Notes under the pieces: generated by a model | Told to the model about the DNA's origin: nothing | The model's database searches: none | What the model saw: only the letters and a program-made list of their open reading frames with translations | Position numbers and translations under genes: made by a program | Assembly: GCA_023421875.1 (NCBI GenBank) | Contig: JAEZSM010000031.1 | Location: 1 to 5,011, forward strand | Reading direction: 5' to 3' | Length of the DNA: 5,011 nt | Source of the DNA: Spirochaetota bacterium | GTDB taxonomy: Bacteria > Spirochaetota > Spirochaetia > Treponematales > Rectinemataceae | Shown: piece after piece, positions 1 to 5,011 of the stretch | Layout of the letters: each line of letters begins with the position of its first letter | Position numbering within the stretch: the stretch's first letter is position 1

Positions 1-477
1 CTTGAAGGGCAGTCCCTCTCGGAGACTGAAATGGAAGACATTGTCGGCGGCCTGCCCCGCTGCTGCCACCATCCGCGATACGATGCAATTGAAGATGGGT
101 GTCTAAATAACAAAGGTCAAAAATATGATGAAGGCTATAACGATTGTGATATTTGGATTGAGAATGTACTAATGGAAAAAGGTATAAATATTGCTTCTAA
201 ATGGGGATCAGCAAAAAGTACTAGCGTAAGAAACCATAGAGAGAGAGTAAAAAATCAATTATCAACGACCCAGCCAGAAGGTTGGAGCATAATGATAATT
301 GATGAGAGTCATGTAGCTATAACAAGATTGAATCCGAATGGAAGCGTTGACATTTTTCATCAAGGTCGAAACAGAGGTAGCGATAATAAAGAGGTTTGGG
401 AAGCGAGAGGGTATAGTTATAGCAATAGAAATCAAATGAAATGGGATGGGAAAATTGAATACTGGGCATTTCAATAA
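1..477 (+). CDS. Putative secreted NlpC/P60-like cysteine peptidase/amidase toxin, 5' end outside window
   Basis: The frame is open from base 1, so the gene is partial; 158 residues are visible, ending at TAA 475-477. Numbering from base 1, residues 6-17 (LSETEMEDIVGG) resemble a double-glycine export leader. The following domain has a Cys in YNDCDIWIENVL (C49), a His opening a beta-like strand in SHVAITRL (H104), and a second His 16 residues later in IFHQG (H120). That order and spacing fit the Cys-His-polar triad of NlpC/P60 papain-fold enzymes, which cut peptidoglycan peptides or other amides. A secreted effector acting on the cell wall is inferred, supported by the adjacent gene for a signal-peptide-bearing small protein, a likely immunity partner. 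An internal ATG at 31 with GGAG at 21-24 is an alternative start, but it would split the leader motif. The first ~85 bases are GC-rich and the rest AT-rich, as when a new toxin domain joins a resident N-terminus. It could instead be the tip of a larger polymorphic toxin. The gene is certain; the function is moderate. Confidence 0.6.
   Translation, partial: LEGQSLSETEMEDIVGGLPRCCHHPRYDAIEDGCLNNKGQKYDEGYNDCDIWIENVLMEKGINIASKWGSAKSTSVRNHRERVKNQLSTTQPEGWSIMIIDESHVAITRLNPNGSVDIFHQGRNRGSDNKEVWEARGYSYSNRNQMKWDGKIEYWAFQ
16..51 (+). other. Double-glycine (bacteriocin-type) leader-like motif
   Basis: These codons read LSETEMEDIVGG. Class II bacteriocin and microcin leaders cleaved by C39-peptidase ABC exporters follow a pattern of LS, two variable residues, E-L/M, hydrophobic residues and a terminal GG. 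Here L6, S7, E10, M11, I14 and G16-G17 match it. Cleavage would fall after G17 and leave a cargo of about 141 residues. The protein start is outside the window, so it is unknown whether this motif sits at the N-terminus, as a real leader must. The match may be a coincidence inside a larger protein. Confidence 0.45.
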
Positions 478-515
478 AATTCTGACGAACGCTTAAACTT
501 TGTAGGAGTAATCCA

Positions 516-884
516 ATGAAAAGAGCGAATTATATTTATTTCTTAATTCTATTATATTTTATGATTATACCCATAAATTTAATTGCACAAAATAATACTA
601 ACTTTGATTATTTCTTAGGTAATTGGGTCACAGCCGACAAAAGCTTGAGCATTAAGGTGATTAAGGAAAACGATAGTTATTTTATAGTAGAATTTCATAT
701 TATAAAACATGAATTATTTTTTAGTGCTGATGGAATAAGAGCCCTTTTCCAAGAATGGGGAAAGGGCCCATCGGGTGATAATTGTGGTATAAAAATTAAT
801 GAAAATAAAGTAAGTCTTGGCTATTATGGTATAGATGATTTAGGCGAGTGGCATTTCAGCAAGACATTTTATAAGCAGAATTGA
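516..884 (+). CDS. Small exported protein, candidate periplasmic immunity protein
   Basis: I do not recognise a named family for this 122-residue protein. It starts at ATG 516 behind a clear ribosome binding site (TAGGAG at 503-508, 7-base spacing), 38 bases after the upstream stop. Residues 1-24 look like a Sec signal peptide: basic KR near the start, a long hydrophobic stretch (about 6-23), then LIA and a probable cut before Q25. There is no lipobox Cys, so it is not a typical lipoprotein. The remaining ~98 residues look beta-rich, opening with FDYFLGNWV, which recalls small lipocalin-like folds, and ending in short alternating strands (GYYGIDDLGEWHF). Its position directly after the effector gene, matching AT-rich composition and export signal fit an immunity protein that protects the periplasm from a peptidoglycan-targeting toxin, as Tai proteins do for Tae amidases. 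Function rests on context only. Confidence 0.65.
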   Translation: MKRANYIYFLILLYFMIIPINLIAQNNTNFDYFLGNWVTADKSLSIKVIKENDSYFIVEFHIIKHELFFSADGIRALFQEWGKGPSGDNCGIKINENKVSLGYYGIDDLGEWHFSKTFYKQN

Positions 885-926
885 AAAAATACGGCAACTA
901 GCTTCAAGCTAATTGCCGTGTTTTTT
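884..926. terminator. Bidirectional rho-independent terminator between convergent genes
   Basis: A hairpin pairs ACGGCAA (891-897) with TTGCCGT (913-919). After one C/A mismatch it continues as TAGCT (899-903) with AGCTA (907-911) around a TCA loop. Six A's at 884-889 precede it and six T's at 921-926 follow, so each strand has a T-tract after its stem. It overlaps the stop codon of the candidate immunity gene and lies about 75 bases past the asnB stop, so it can end transcription from both sides. Confidence 0.88.
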
Positions 927-942
927 CTGTTTTGTAAAATTG

Positions 943-970
943 TCCTGGTAAAATCCTGTCATTCCTGTCA
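943..970. repeat. Short tandem TCCTG-core motif (three units)
   Basis: TCCTGG at 943, TCCTGTC at 954 and TCCTGTCA at 963 form three spaced copies of a TCCTG core in the gap between the terminator and the asnB stop. On the minus strand the same block reads as repeated CAGGA units. No role is evident. It lies close to the right edge of the AT-rich island. Confidence 0.45.
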
Positions 971-1000
971 AAAACATTAAGTCGGTTTAATCACGTCGGG

Positions 1001-2677
1001 TTACTTCAGGCTATTCCCATGGACGCCCCTCACTGCGCGACCCGAGGGATCGGCTAGATTGGCCCAGGCAGCATCCCAGCGGATGGCGGTCGGCGTAGAG
1101 CAGGCTATGGAAGGACCGTCGGGAACCAGGTCCACAGCACTCGGGTTCTTAAAGTGCTCCTCGTAGATCGAGCGATACAGATAGGCTTCCTTGGTCGGCG
1201 GCGTCTTGATCGGGAAACGGTAAGCCGCGTTGGCCATGGCAGAATCTGAAACCTCTTTTTCGGCAAAAGCCTTGAGAGAGTCGATCCAGGAATACCCCAC
1301 CCCATCCGAGAACTGCTCTTTCTGGCGCCAGAGAATCTCGTCGGGAATCCAGCCGTCGAAAGCCTTGCGGAGAATGTATTTTTCCATTCGGCCCTCGCCA
1401 GCGCGGATCATCTTATCGGCGGGATCGATATTCATAGCCACTTCCAGAAATTCGGGATCCAGGAAGGGAACCCGCGCTTCCAGCCCCCAGGCGGCGGGCA
1501 TCTTGTTAGCCCGCAGGCAGTCGTAGAGATGAAGCATGGAAAGCTTGCGGACAAGTTCTTCGTGGAATTCAACCCTGTTAGGAGCCTTGTGGAAATACAA
1601 GTAGCCACCGAAGATTTCATCCGAGCCCTCGCCCGAGAGAATCATCTTTATACCCATGGCCTTGATCTTTCGAGACATGAGATACATGGGCGTTCCGGCT
1701 CGGATAGTCGTTACGTCGAAGGTCTCCAGGTGGTAGATAACGTCCGAGAGCGCGTCGATCGCTTCCTGGATGGTGAAAACCAGCTCATGGTGTTCGCTCC
1801 CGATATGGGAGGCAACCATCTTGGCATAGCGGGTGTCCGGCGCTTCGGCCAAGCCCACCGAAAAGGAGTGGATACGCGGCCACCAGGCTCGCTCAGCACC
1901 GTCGGTTTCGACGCGACGCTCGGCGTATTTTGCCGCGATGGCAGCGATGAGGGAGGAATCCACGCCGCCGGAGATCAGAAGGCCATAGGGCACGTCACAC
2001 ATGAGCTGACGCTTTACCGCGGCAATGAGAGCCTCTCTGAGCTCTTCAAGATCAACTGGCTTTTCGGGAATAAAGCCGGGGGCAGCCCAGCCGGGCTTGT
2101 ACCACTGAACCAGCTTGCCCTCGCTGCCCTTGTAGTAATGGCCGGGCGGGAAAACGTCGATCTTGACGCAGATGTCGTAGAGCGCCTTCATTTCCGAGGC
2201 CACATAGAGCGTGCCTTCTCCGTCCCTGCCCCAGTAGAGCGGGTTTATGCCGATGTGATCCCGGGCTATAAAAAAATCGCCATCCCTTGGATCGTAGATG
2301 ACAAAGGCGAAAATGCCGTTGAGCTTATTTAAGAATTCCGGGCCGTACTCGTCGTAAAGATATAAAAGCGGCTCGCAGTCGGAATCAGTCTTGAAGTCGT
2401 GGGGCTGCTTTAAAAGTTCAGCCCTGAGCTGGCGATGATTGTAGATCTCGCCGTTGACGGCGAGCACCCGGCCGGTCATCGAGTCGATGAGCGGTTGGGC
2501 TCCGTGGTTTATGTCGACAATGGAAAGGCGCTCGTGGCAAAGGATTGCCCTGTTGTCCGAATAGACGCCGCTCCAGTCCGGCCCCCGATGCCTAAGGCGC
2601 TTGACGTTGGCGAGAGCTTGTTTTCGCAGCCTCGATACATCCCCCTTGATATCGGCGATAATAAAAATACCGCACAT
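1001..2677 (-). CDS. asnB: Asparagine synthetase B, glutamine-hydrolysing
   Basis: This 558-residue cytoplasmic enzyme makes asparagine from aspartate, ATP and glutamine (EC 6.3.5.4). The sequence is collinear with E. coli AsnB (554 residues) from end to end. The N-terminal class II glutaminase domain (about 1-190) has nucleophile C2 in MCGIF, with R50 (HERLSIVD), N75 and E77 (VNGEIYNH) and D100 lining the glutamine pocket. The synthetase domain (from about 210) has the ATP-pyrophosphatase loop SGGVDSS at 236-242 and SGEGSDE at 348-354. The conserved stretches TTIRAGTPMYLMSRKIKAMG, ARVPFLDPEF and RQKEQFSDGVGYSWID are all present, and the tail keeps DPSGRAV. The start is fixed by the obligatory Cys2 and by GGGAGG (2689-2684 on this strand), 6 bases upstream. 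It is transcribed alone, divergent from cadC and convergent with the toxin pair. No damage or missing catalytic residue is seen. A lasso-peptide cyclase is excluded by the intact glutaminase half. Confidence 0.97.
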   Translation of the reverse strand: MCGIFIIADIKGDVSRLRKQALANVKRLRHRGPDWSGVYSDNRAILCHERLSIVDINHGAQPLIDSMTGRVLAVNGEIYNHRQLRAELLKQPHDFKTDSDCEPLLYLYDEYGPEFLNKLNGIFAFVIYDPRDGDFFIARDHIGINPLYWGRDGEGTLYVASEMKALYDICVKIDVFPPGHYYKGSEGKLVQWYKPGWAAPGFIPEKPVDLEELREALIAAVKRQLMCDVPYGLLISGGVDSSLIAAIAAKYAERRVETDGAERAWWPRIHSFSVGLAEAPDTRYAKMVASHIGSEHHELVFTIQEAIDALSDVIYHLETFDVTTIRAGTPMYLMSRKIKAMGIKMILSGEGSDEIFGGYLYFHKAPNRVEFHEELVRKLSMLHLYDCLRANKMPAAWGLEARVPFLDPEFLEVAMNIDPADKMIRAGEGRMEKYILRKAFDGWIPDEILWRQKEQFSDGVGYSWIDSLKAFAEKEVSDSAMANAAYRFPIKTPPTKEAYLYRSIYEEHFKNPSAVDLVPDGPSIACSTPTAIRWDAAWANLADPSGRAVRGVHGNSLK

Positions 2678-2703
2678 GATGATCCTCCCGGTAATAACGG
2701 GAC

Positions 2704-2732
2704 ACTGTAAAAACCTCGAATTGCCCTGTCAA
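2704..2732 (-). promoter_or_regulatory. Sigma70-type promoter of asnB
   Basis: Read on the minus strand, a perfect TTGACA -35 box (2732-2727) is followed after exactly 17 bases by TACAGT (2709-2704), a 4/6 match to the -10 consensus. Transcription would start near 2697, giving a leader of about 20 bases that holds the GGGAGG ribosome binding site. No attenuator or obvious operator is visible, and there is room for none in so short a leader. Confidence 0.7.
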
Positions 2733-2796
2733 GGGAAAACTCGATATTTATACGTGATTTCTTGCTCCAAAGCATAAATTTTCTCGGGCGCTCTTC

Positions 2797-2825
2797 TTGA
2801 CTAGGGATGTTGGCTCGTATATATT
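2797..2825 (+). promoter_or_regulatory. Sigma70-type promoter of the cadCA operon
   Basis: TTGACT (2797-2802) and TATATT (2820-2825) are each 5/6 matches to the -35 and -10 consensus, separated by exactly 17 bases. Transcription should start around 2831-2833. That start lies inside the inverted repeat described next, so repressor bound there would block initiation. The promoter is intrinsically strong, as expected for a metal-resistance operon held off by a repressor. Confidence 0.8.
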
Positions 2826-2826
2826 A

Positions 2827-2856
2827 CGATTAAATGATTGTTTAATCGTTTAATCG
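2827..2856 (+). promoter_or_regulatory. Probable CadC operator (inverted repeat plus an extra half-site)
   Basis: CGATTAAA (2827-2834) and TTTAATCG (2841-2848) are perfect 8-base inverted arms around a 6-base centre, TGATTG. This is the AT-rich dyad architecture bound by ArsR/SmtB dimers. A second copy of TTTAATCG (2849-2856) abuts the right arm as a direct repeat. The dyad begins one base after the -10 box and covers the expected start point. That CadC is the ligand is inferred from position. Confidence 0.78.
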
Positions 2857-2865
2857 ATGACAATC

Positions 2866-2871
2866 GAGGAG
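2866..2871 (+). promoter_or_regulatory. Ribosome binding site that sets the cadC start
   Basis: GAGGAG lies 6 bases before ATG 2878, an ideal distance. The earlier in-frame ATG at 2857 has no such site, lies upstream of this one and abuts the operator repeat. The ATG at 2878 is therefore the start. Confidence 0.85.
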
Positions 2872-2877
2872 CAGCCG

Positions 2878-3228
2878 ATGAATCAGGATCTGTGCAGCCA
2901 GTTCGGCATTTCCTGCAGGGAAAAAGCACCAGCTTTGCAGGCGTCCATTTTGGATGTCGCCGGGCTATCGGAGCTGTTCAAGGCCATGGCCGATGAGACG
3001 AGGATAAAAATACTTCATCTTTTAGCCCAGGAAGAACTCTGTGTCTGCGATCTGGCTTTTTTGCTGGAGACCAGCCTGCCTGCCGTATCCCACCATCTAC
3101 GCTTTCTCAGAACCTTGAACCTTGTGCGAACGAGGAGGGAGGGCAAGCAAGTGTTCTACACCCTGGCGGACGAGCATGTTTCCCAGCTGCTCAAAACCGC
3201 CCGGAGCCACTATATCGAAAAACTGTAG
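2878..3228 (+). CDS. cadC: CadC-type ArsR/SmtB metal-responsive repressor
   Basis: This 116-residue winged-helix repressor should bind the operator just upstream as a dimer and release it on binding Cd(II), Pb(II) or Zn(II). Numbering from ATG 2878, ELCVCD places C55 and C57 in helix 3. With N-terminal C6 and C13 they can form the four-Cys sensor site known in S. aureus CadC (C7, C11, C58, C60). The recognition helix lies in TSLPAVSHHLRFLR (about 65-78), and REGKQVFYTL is the wing. At the C-terminus, D98, H100, H111 and E114 match the spacing of CadC's second, interfacial site (D101, H103, H114, E117). The gap between the N-terminal cysteines is seven residues rather than four. The stop is 9 bases before cadA, so the two genes form one operon. 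ArsR (arsenic) sensing is less likely given the N-terminal Cys pair and the neighbouring Cd/Zn ATPase. Confidence 0.92.
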   Translation: MNQDLCSQFGISCREKAPALQASILDVAGLSELFKAMADETRIKILHLLAQEELCVCDLAFLLETSLPAVSHHLRFLRTLNLVRTRREGKQVFYTLADEHVSQLLKTARSHYIEKL

Positions 3229-3237
3229 CGAGGCGTC

Positions 3238-5011
3238 ATGAAAAACGAAATTTTCGTCGAACATCGGCATGAAGCTCATACAGGCTGCGAGACTGGTACG
3301 GGTTGCGCTGCCTGTGAAACCGCCGCTTCGCTCTATAAACCCGCCGAAGAGTCACAAAGCGATAGGCCGGCACTGCTAAAAATGCTCATCTCGGGCGCGT
3401 TGCTGGGACTTGCCATTTTCTTATCCCCATGGCTGGAATCTCTGGGCTCGGCCTGGGCACTCTACGCATTCTTGATTCCTGCCTACTTCGTTGTAGGGTA
3501 TCAGGTGCTTCGAGGCGCTTTTCAAGATTTGGTAAAAGGACGGCTGTTCAACGAACTATTCCTCATGTCCATCGCTTCGCTGGGGGCTTTTGCCATTGGG
3601 GAACCTCACGAAGCCGTGGCGGTGATGCTTTTTTATACGGTAGGAGAATGGCTGCAGGAGAGGGCGGTGCAGCGCTCCCGCCGATCGATCGCGGGGCTCA
3701 TGGACCTGCGACCGGAGTTCGCCAGGGTTGTCAGTCTGCGCGAGGGGAGCGATAAGGCGAGCGAGGTTTTAAAAGCGCCGGAGGATGTTCGGACGGGAGA
3801 GTTTGTGGAAATCCGGCCTGGAGAAAGAGTTCCCCTCGATGGTGTAATTGTGGATGGCTCAGGCCTTTTGGATACTTCTTCGCTCACCGGGGAGTCGCTG
3901 CCCTTGGAGGGCAGCCCCGGCACTGCGATAAAGGCCGGTTATGTAAGCCAATCGGGCCGTTTTGTCGTTAGGGTGAGCGCAGGGTTCGGCGAGTCCTCGG
4001 TGGCCAGAATTCTCAAGCTTGCCCAGGAAGCTTCAGAGCGCAAGGCCCCAGCCGAAAAGTTTATTACCAAGGTCGCCGCTGTCTATACGCCAGTGGTGGT
4101 CGGGGCCGCGACGCTTCTTGCCATAGTGCCTCCCCTGATCATTCCCGATGCTCAGTTCTCCCAATGGTTCAGGCGGGCGTTGGTACTTTTAGTCATCTCC
4201 TGTCCCTGCGCGCTGGTGATTTCCATTCCCCTGGGGTACTTTGGCGGGGTGGGGGCCGCCTCGCGGCGAAAGATCCTGGTAAAAGGAGCCGGCGCCTTGG
4301 ACTCCTTGCTCAAACTCCACACCATAGCCTTCGATAAAACCGGCACTCTTACCGAAGGGCGTTTCAAGCTGACTAAAATCTTGCCCGAGCCGGGCTTCGA
4401 TAAGAACACGATTCTGGGTTTTGCCGCGGCGGCCGAGCGATTCTCGTCCCATCCCCTCGCTTTAGCGTTGCAAAAAGCCGCTGAAGCCCTACCGGATTCC
4501 GGGCATCAAAATTTGTCGGTCAATGAACTAAAAGAAGAACGAGGCCTTGGCGTTTCGGCGATCGTAAAAGGTAAAACGGTTCTCGTCGGAAGCTTGGCGC
4601 ACCTCGCTCGCCATGGGGTACAGGGTCTTCCTGCAGACTTCTCGGACACGGCTGTGTTTTTGGCGGTCCAGGGGATCTATGCCGGGTGTTTCAGCTTTGC
4701 CGATACGATGAAACTCGGCGTCGCAGACACGATGCGAGCGCTTAAAGCCTTAGGCGTCCGCCGGCTCGTGATGCTGTCGGGCGACAGAAACCAGACAGCA
4801 GGTCGCATAGCCGCCGAAGCGGGCATGGATGGTTTCAAGGCAGAACTCTTACCTGAGGATAAACTATCCGAAGTCGAAGCGCTGAAGGCCGCCATGGCCC
4901 CAGGGGAAAAGCTTGCCTTCGTGGGCGACGGCATGAACGATTCCCCTGTCCTGGCAGGGGCGGATGTGGGCGTAGCGATGGGGGGACTCGGATCGGACGC
5001 GGCGATTGAAG
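3238..5011 (+). CDS. cadA: Cd2+/Zn2+/Pb2+-exporting P1B-type ATPase, 3' end outside window
   Basis: This inner-membrane pump uses ATP to expel heavy-metal cations. The 591 visible codons contain membrane segments at about 46-62, 71-91, 105-121 and 124-140. The actuator domain follows with TGES at 217-220, then segments at about 282-303 and 312-338, the latter with the ion-binding CPC (322-324). DKTGT carries the phosphorylated D366, SSHPLA has the nucleotide-domain H405-P406, and the hinge motif GDGMND is at 563-568. ISCPCALVISIPLG and GGLGSDAAIE are typical of Cd/Zn/Pb pumps rather than copper pumps. Only about 45 residues precede the first membrane segment, so the usual HMA metal-binding domain is absent. 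In its place is a tail with H9, H11, H14, C17, C23 and C26. ATG 3238 is preceded by a modest GAGG (3230-3233), 4 bases away and 9 bases after cadC. By comparison with ZntA, about 75 residues with the last two membrane segments should lie beyond the edge. Confidence 0.94.
   Translation, partial: MKNEIFVEHRHEAHTGCETGTGCAACETAASLYKPAEESQSDRPALLKMLISGALLGLAIFLSPWLESLGSAWALYAFLIPAYFVVGYQVLRGAFQDLVKGRLFNELFLMSIASLGAFAIGEPHEAVAVMLFYTVGEWLQERAVQRSRRSIAGLMDLRPEFARVVSLREGSDKASEVLKAPEDVRTGEFVEIRPGERVPLDGVIVDGSGLLDTSSLTGESLPLEGSPGTAIKAGYVSQSGRFVVRVSAGFGESSVARILKLAQEASERKAPAEKFITKVAAVYTPVVVGAATLLAIVPPLIIPDAQFSQWFRRALVLLVISCPCALVISIPLGYFGGVGAASRRKILVKGAGALDSLLKLHTIAFDKTGTLTEGRFKLTKILPEPGFDKNTILGFAAAAERFSSHPLALALQKAAEALPDSGHQNLSVNELKEERGLGVSAIVKGKTVLVGSLAHLARHGVQGLPADFSDTAVFLAVQGIYAGCFSFADTMKLGVADTMRALKALGVRRLVMLSGDRNQTAGRIAAEAGMDGFKAELLPEDKLSEVEALKAAMAPGEKLAFVGDGMNDSPVLAGADVGVAMGGLGSDAAIE

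Larger units (their letters stand above)
85..930. other. AT-rich compositional island holding the toxin/immunity pair
   Basis: Bases 1-60 are about 62% G+C. By 121-180 this falls to about 28%, and 541-600 is about 17%. Within asnB it returns to about 53% (1201-1260). The left edge lies inside the first reading frame, just after the GG motif, and the right edge is near the terminator. Such a step suggests that the effector domain and its partner gene arrived together from an AT-rich donor. The edges are eyeballed from base counts, not computed. Confidence 0.7.

Noticed and set aside
31..477. ATG 31 as the true start of the toxin gene (GGAG at 21-24)
   Set aside because: The spacing is plausible, but the frame stays open to the window edge and the preceding codons complete a leader-like motif. 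A partial gene starting outside the window is more likely, though this is not settled.
943..970. The TCCTG repeats as a CRISPR array
   Set aside because: The units are only 5-8 bases with gaps of a few bases, there are no spacer-length intervals, and no cas genes lie nearby.
1529..2332. A 267-codon plus-strand reading frame inside asnB
   Set aside because: It lies wholly antisense to a fully conserved enzyme gene, resembles no protein family, and GC-rich coding DNA often leaves its complement open.
1001..2677. A lasso-peptide cyclase paired with the GG-leader gene (such cyclases are AsnB relatives)
   Set aside because: The protein is collinear with housekeeping AsnB, has an intact glutaminase half with C2, and is convergent with the leader-bearing gene and separated from it by a terminator.
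2857..3228. cadC starting at ATG 2857
   Set aside because: This start abuts the operator repeat and lies before the ribosome binding site (2866-2871). The seven added residues have no counterpart in CadC proteins.
3429..3755. A plus-strand 108-codon frame, and several minus-strand frames, within cadA
   Set aside because: They are out-of-frame shadows of the continuous, motif-complete ATPase frame from 3238.

Overview
The window suggests a mid-GC (roughly 55%) bacterium with a Gram-negative-type envelope. A spirochaete such as a Treponema relative is one possibility, but that is a low-confidence impression and nothing here fixes the taxonomy. There are five protein genes, in two functional blocks around a housekeeping gene, and no RNA genes, CRISPR arrays or insertion sequences.

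Positions 1-930 hold a plus-strand pair. The first gene enters from beyond the left edge. Its visible start is GC-rich and ends in a sequence resembling a bacteriocin-type double-glycine export leader (LSETEMEDIVGG). It then switches abruptly to AT-rich sequence encoding a small domain with Cys...His...His spacing like NlpC/P60 cysteine peptidases and amidases. The second gene is an equally AT-rich small protein with a signal peptide. The simplest reading is a secreted cell-wall-attacking effector with its periplasmic immunity protein. This pair is the least ordinary part of the window. A strong bidirectional terminator (884-926) closes the block.

Positions 1001-2677 (minus strand) encode an intact glutamine-hydrolysing asparagine synthetase, collinear with E. 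coli AsnB. It has its own sigma70-like promoter and a good ribosome binding site.

Positions 2797-5011 (plus strand) are a cadmium/zinc/lead resistance operon. A near-consensus promoter overlaps an inverted-repeat operator, followed by cadC (an ArsR/SmtB metal-sensing repressor) and, 9 bases later, cadA (a P1B-type heavy-metal efflux ATPase), which runs off the right edge. CadC should release the operator when it binds metal, allowing CadA to export it. This CadA lacks the usual N-terminal HMA domain and has a short His/Cys-rich tail instead.
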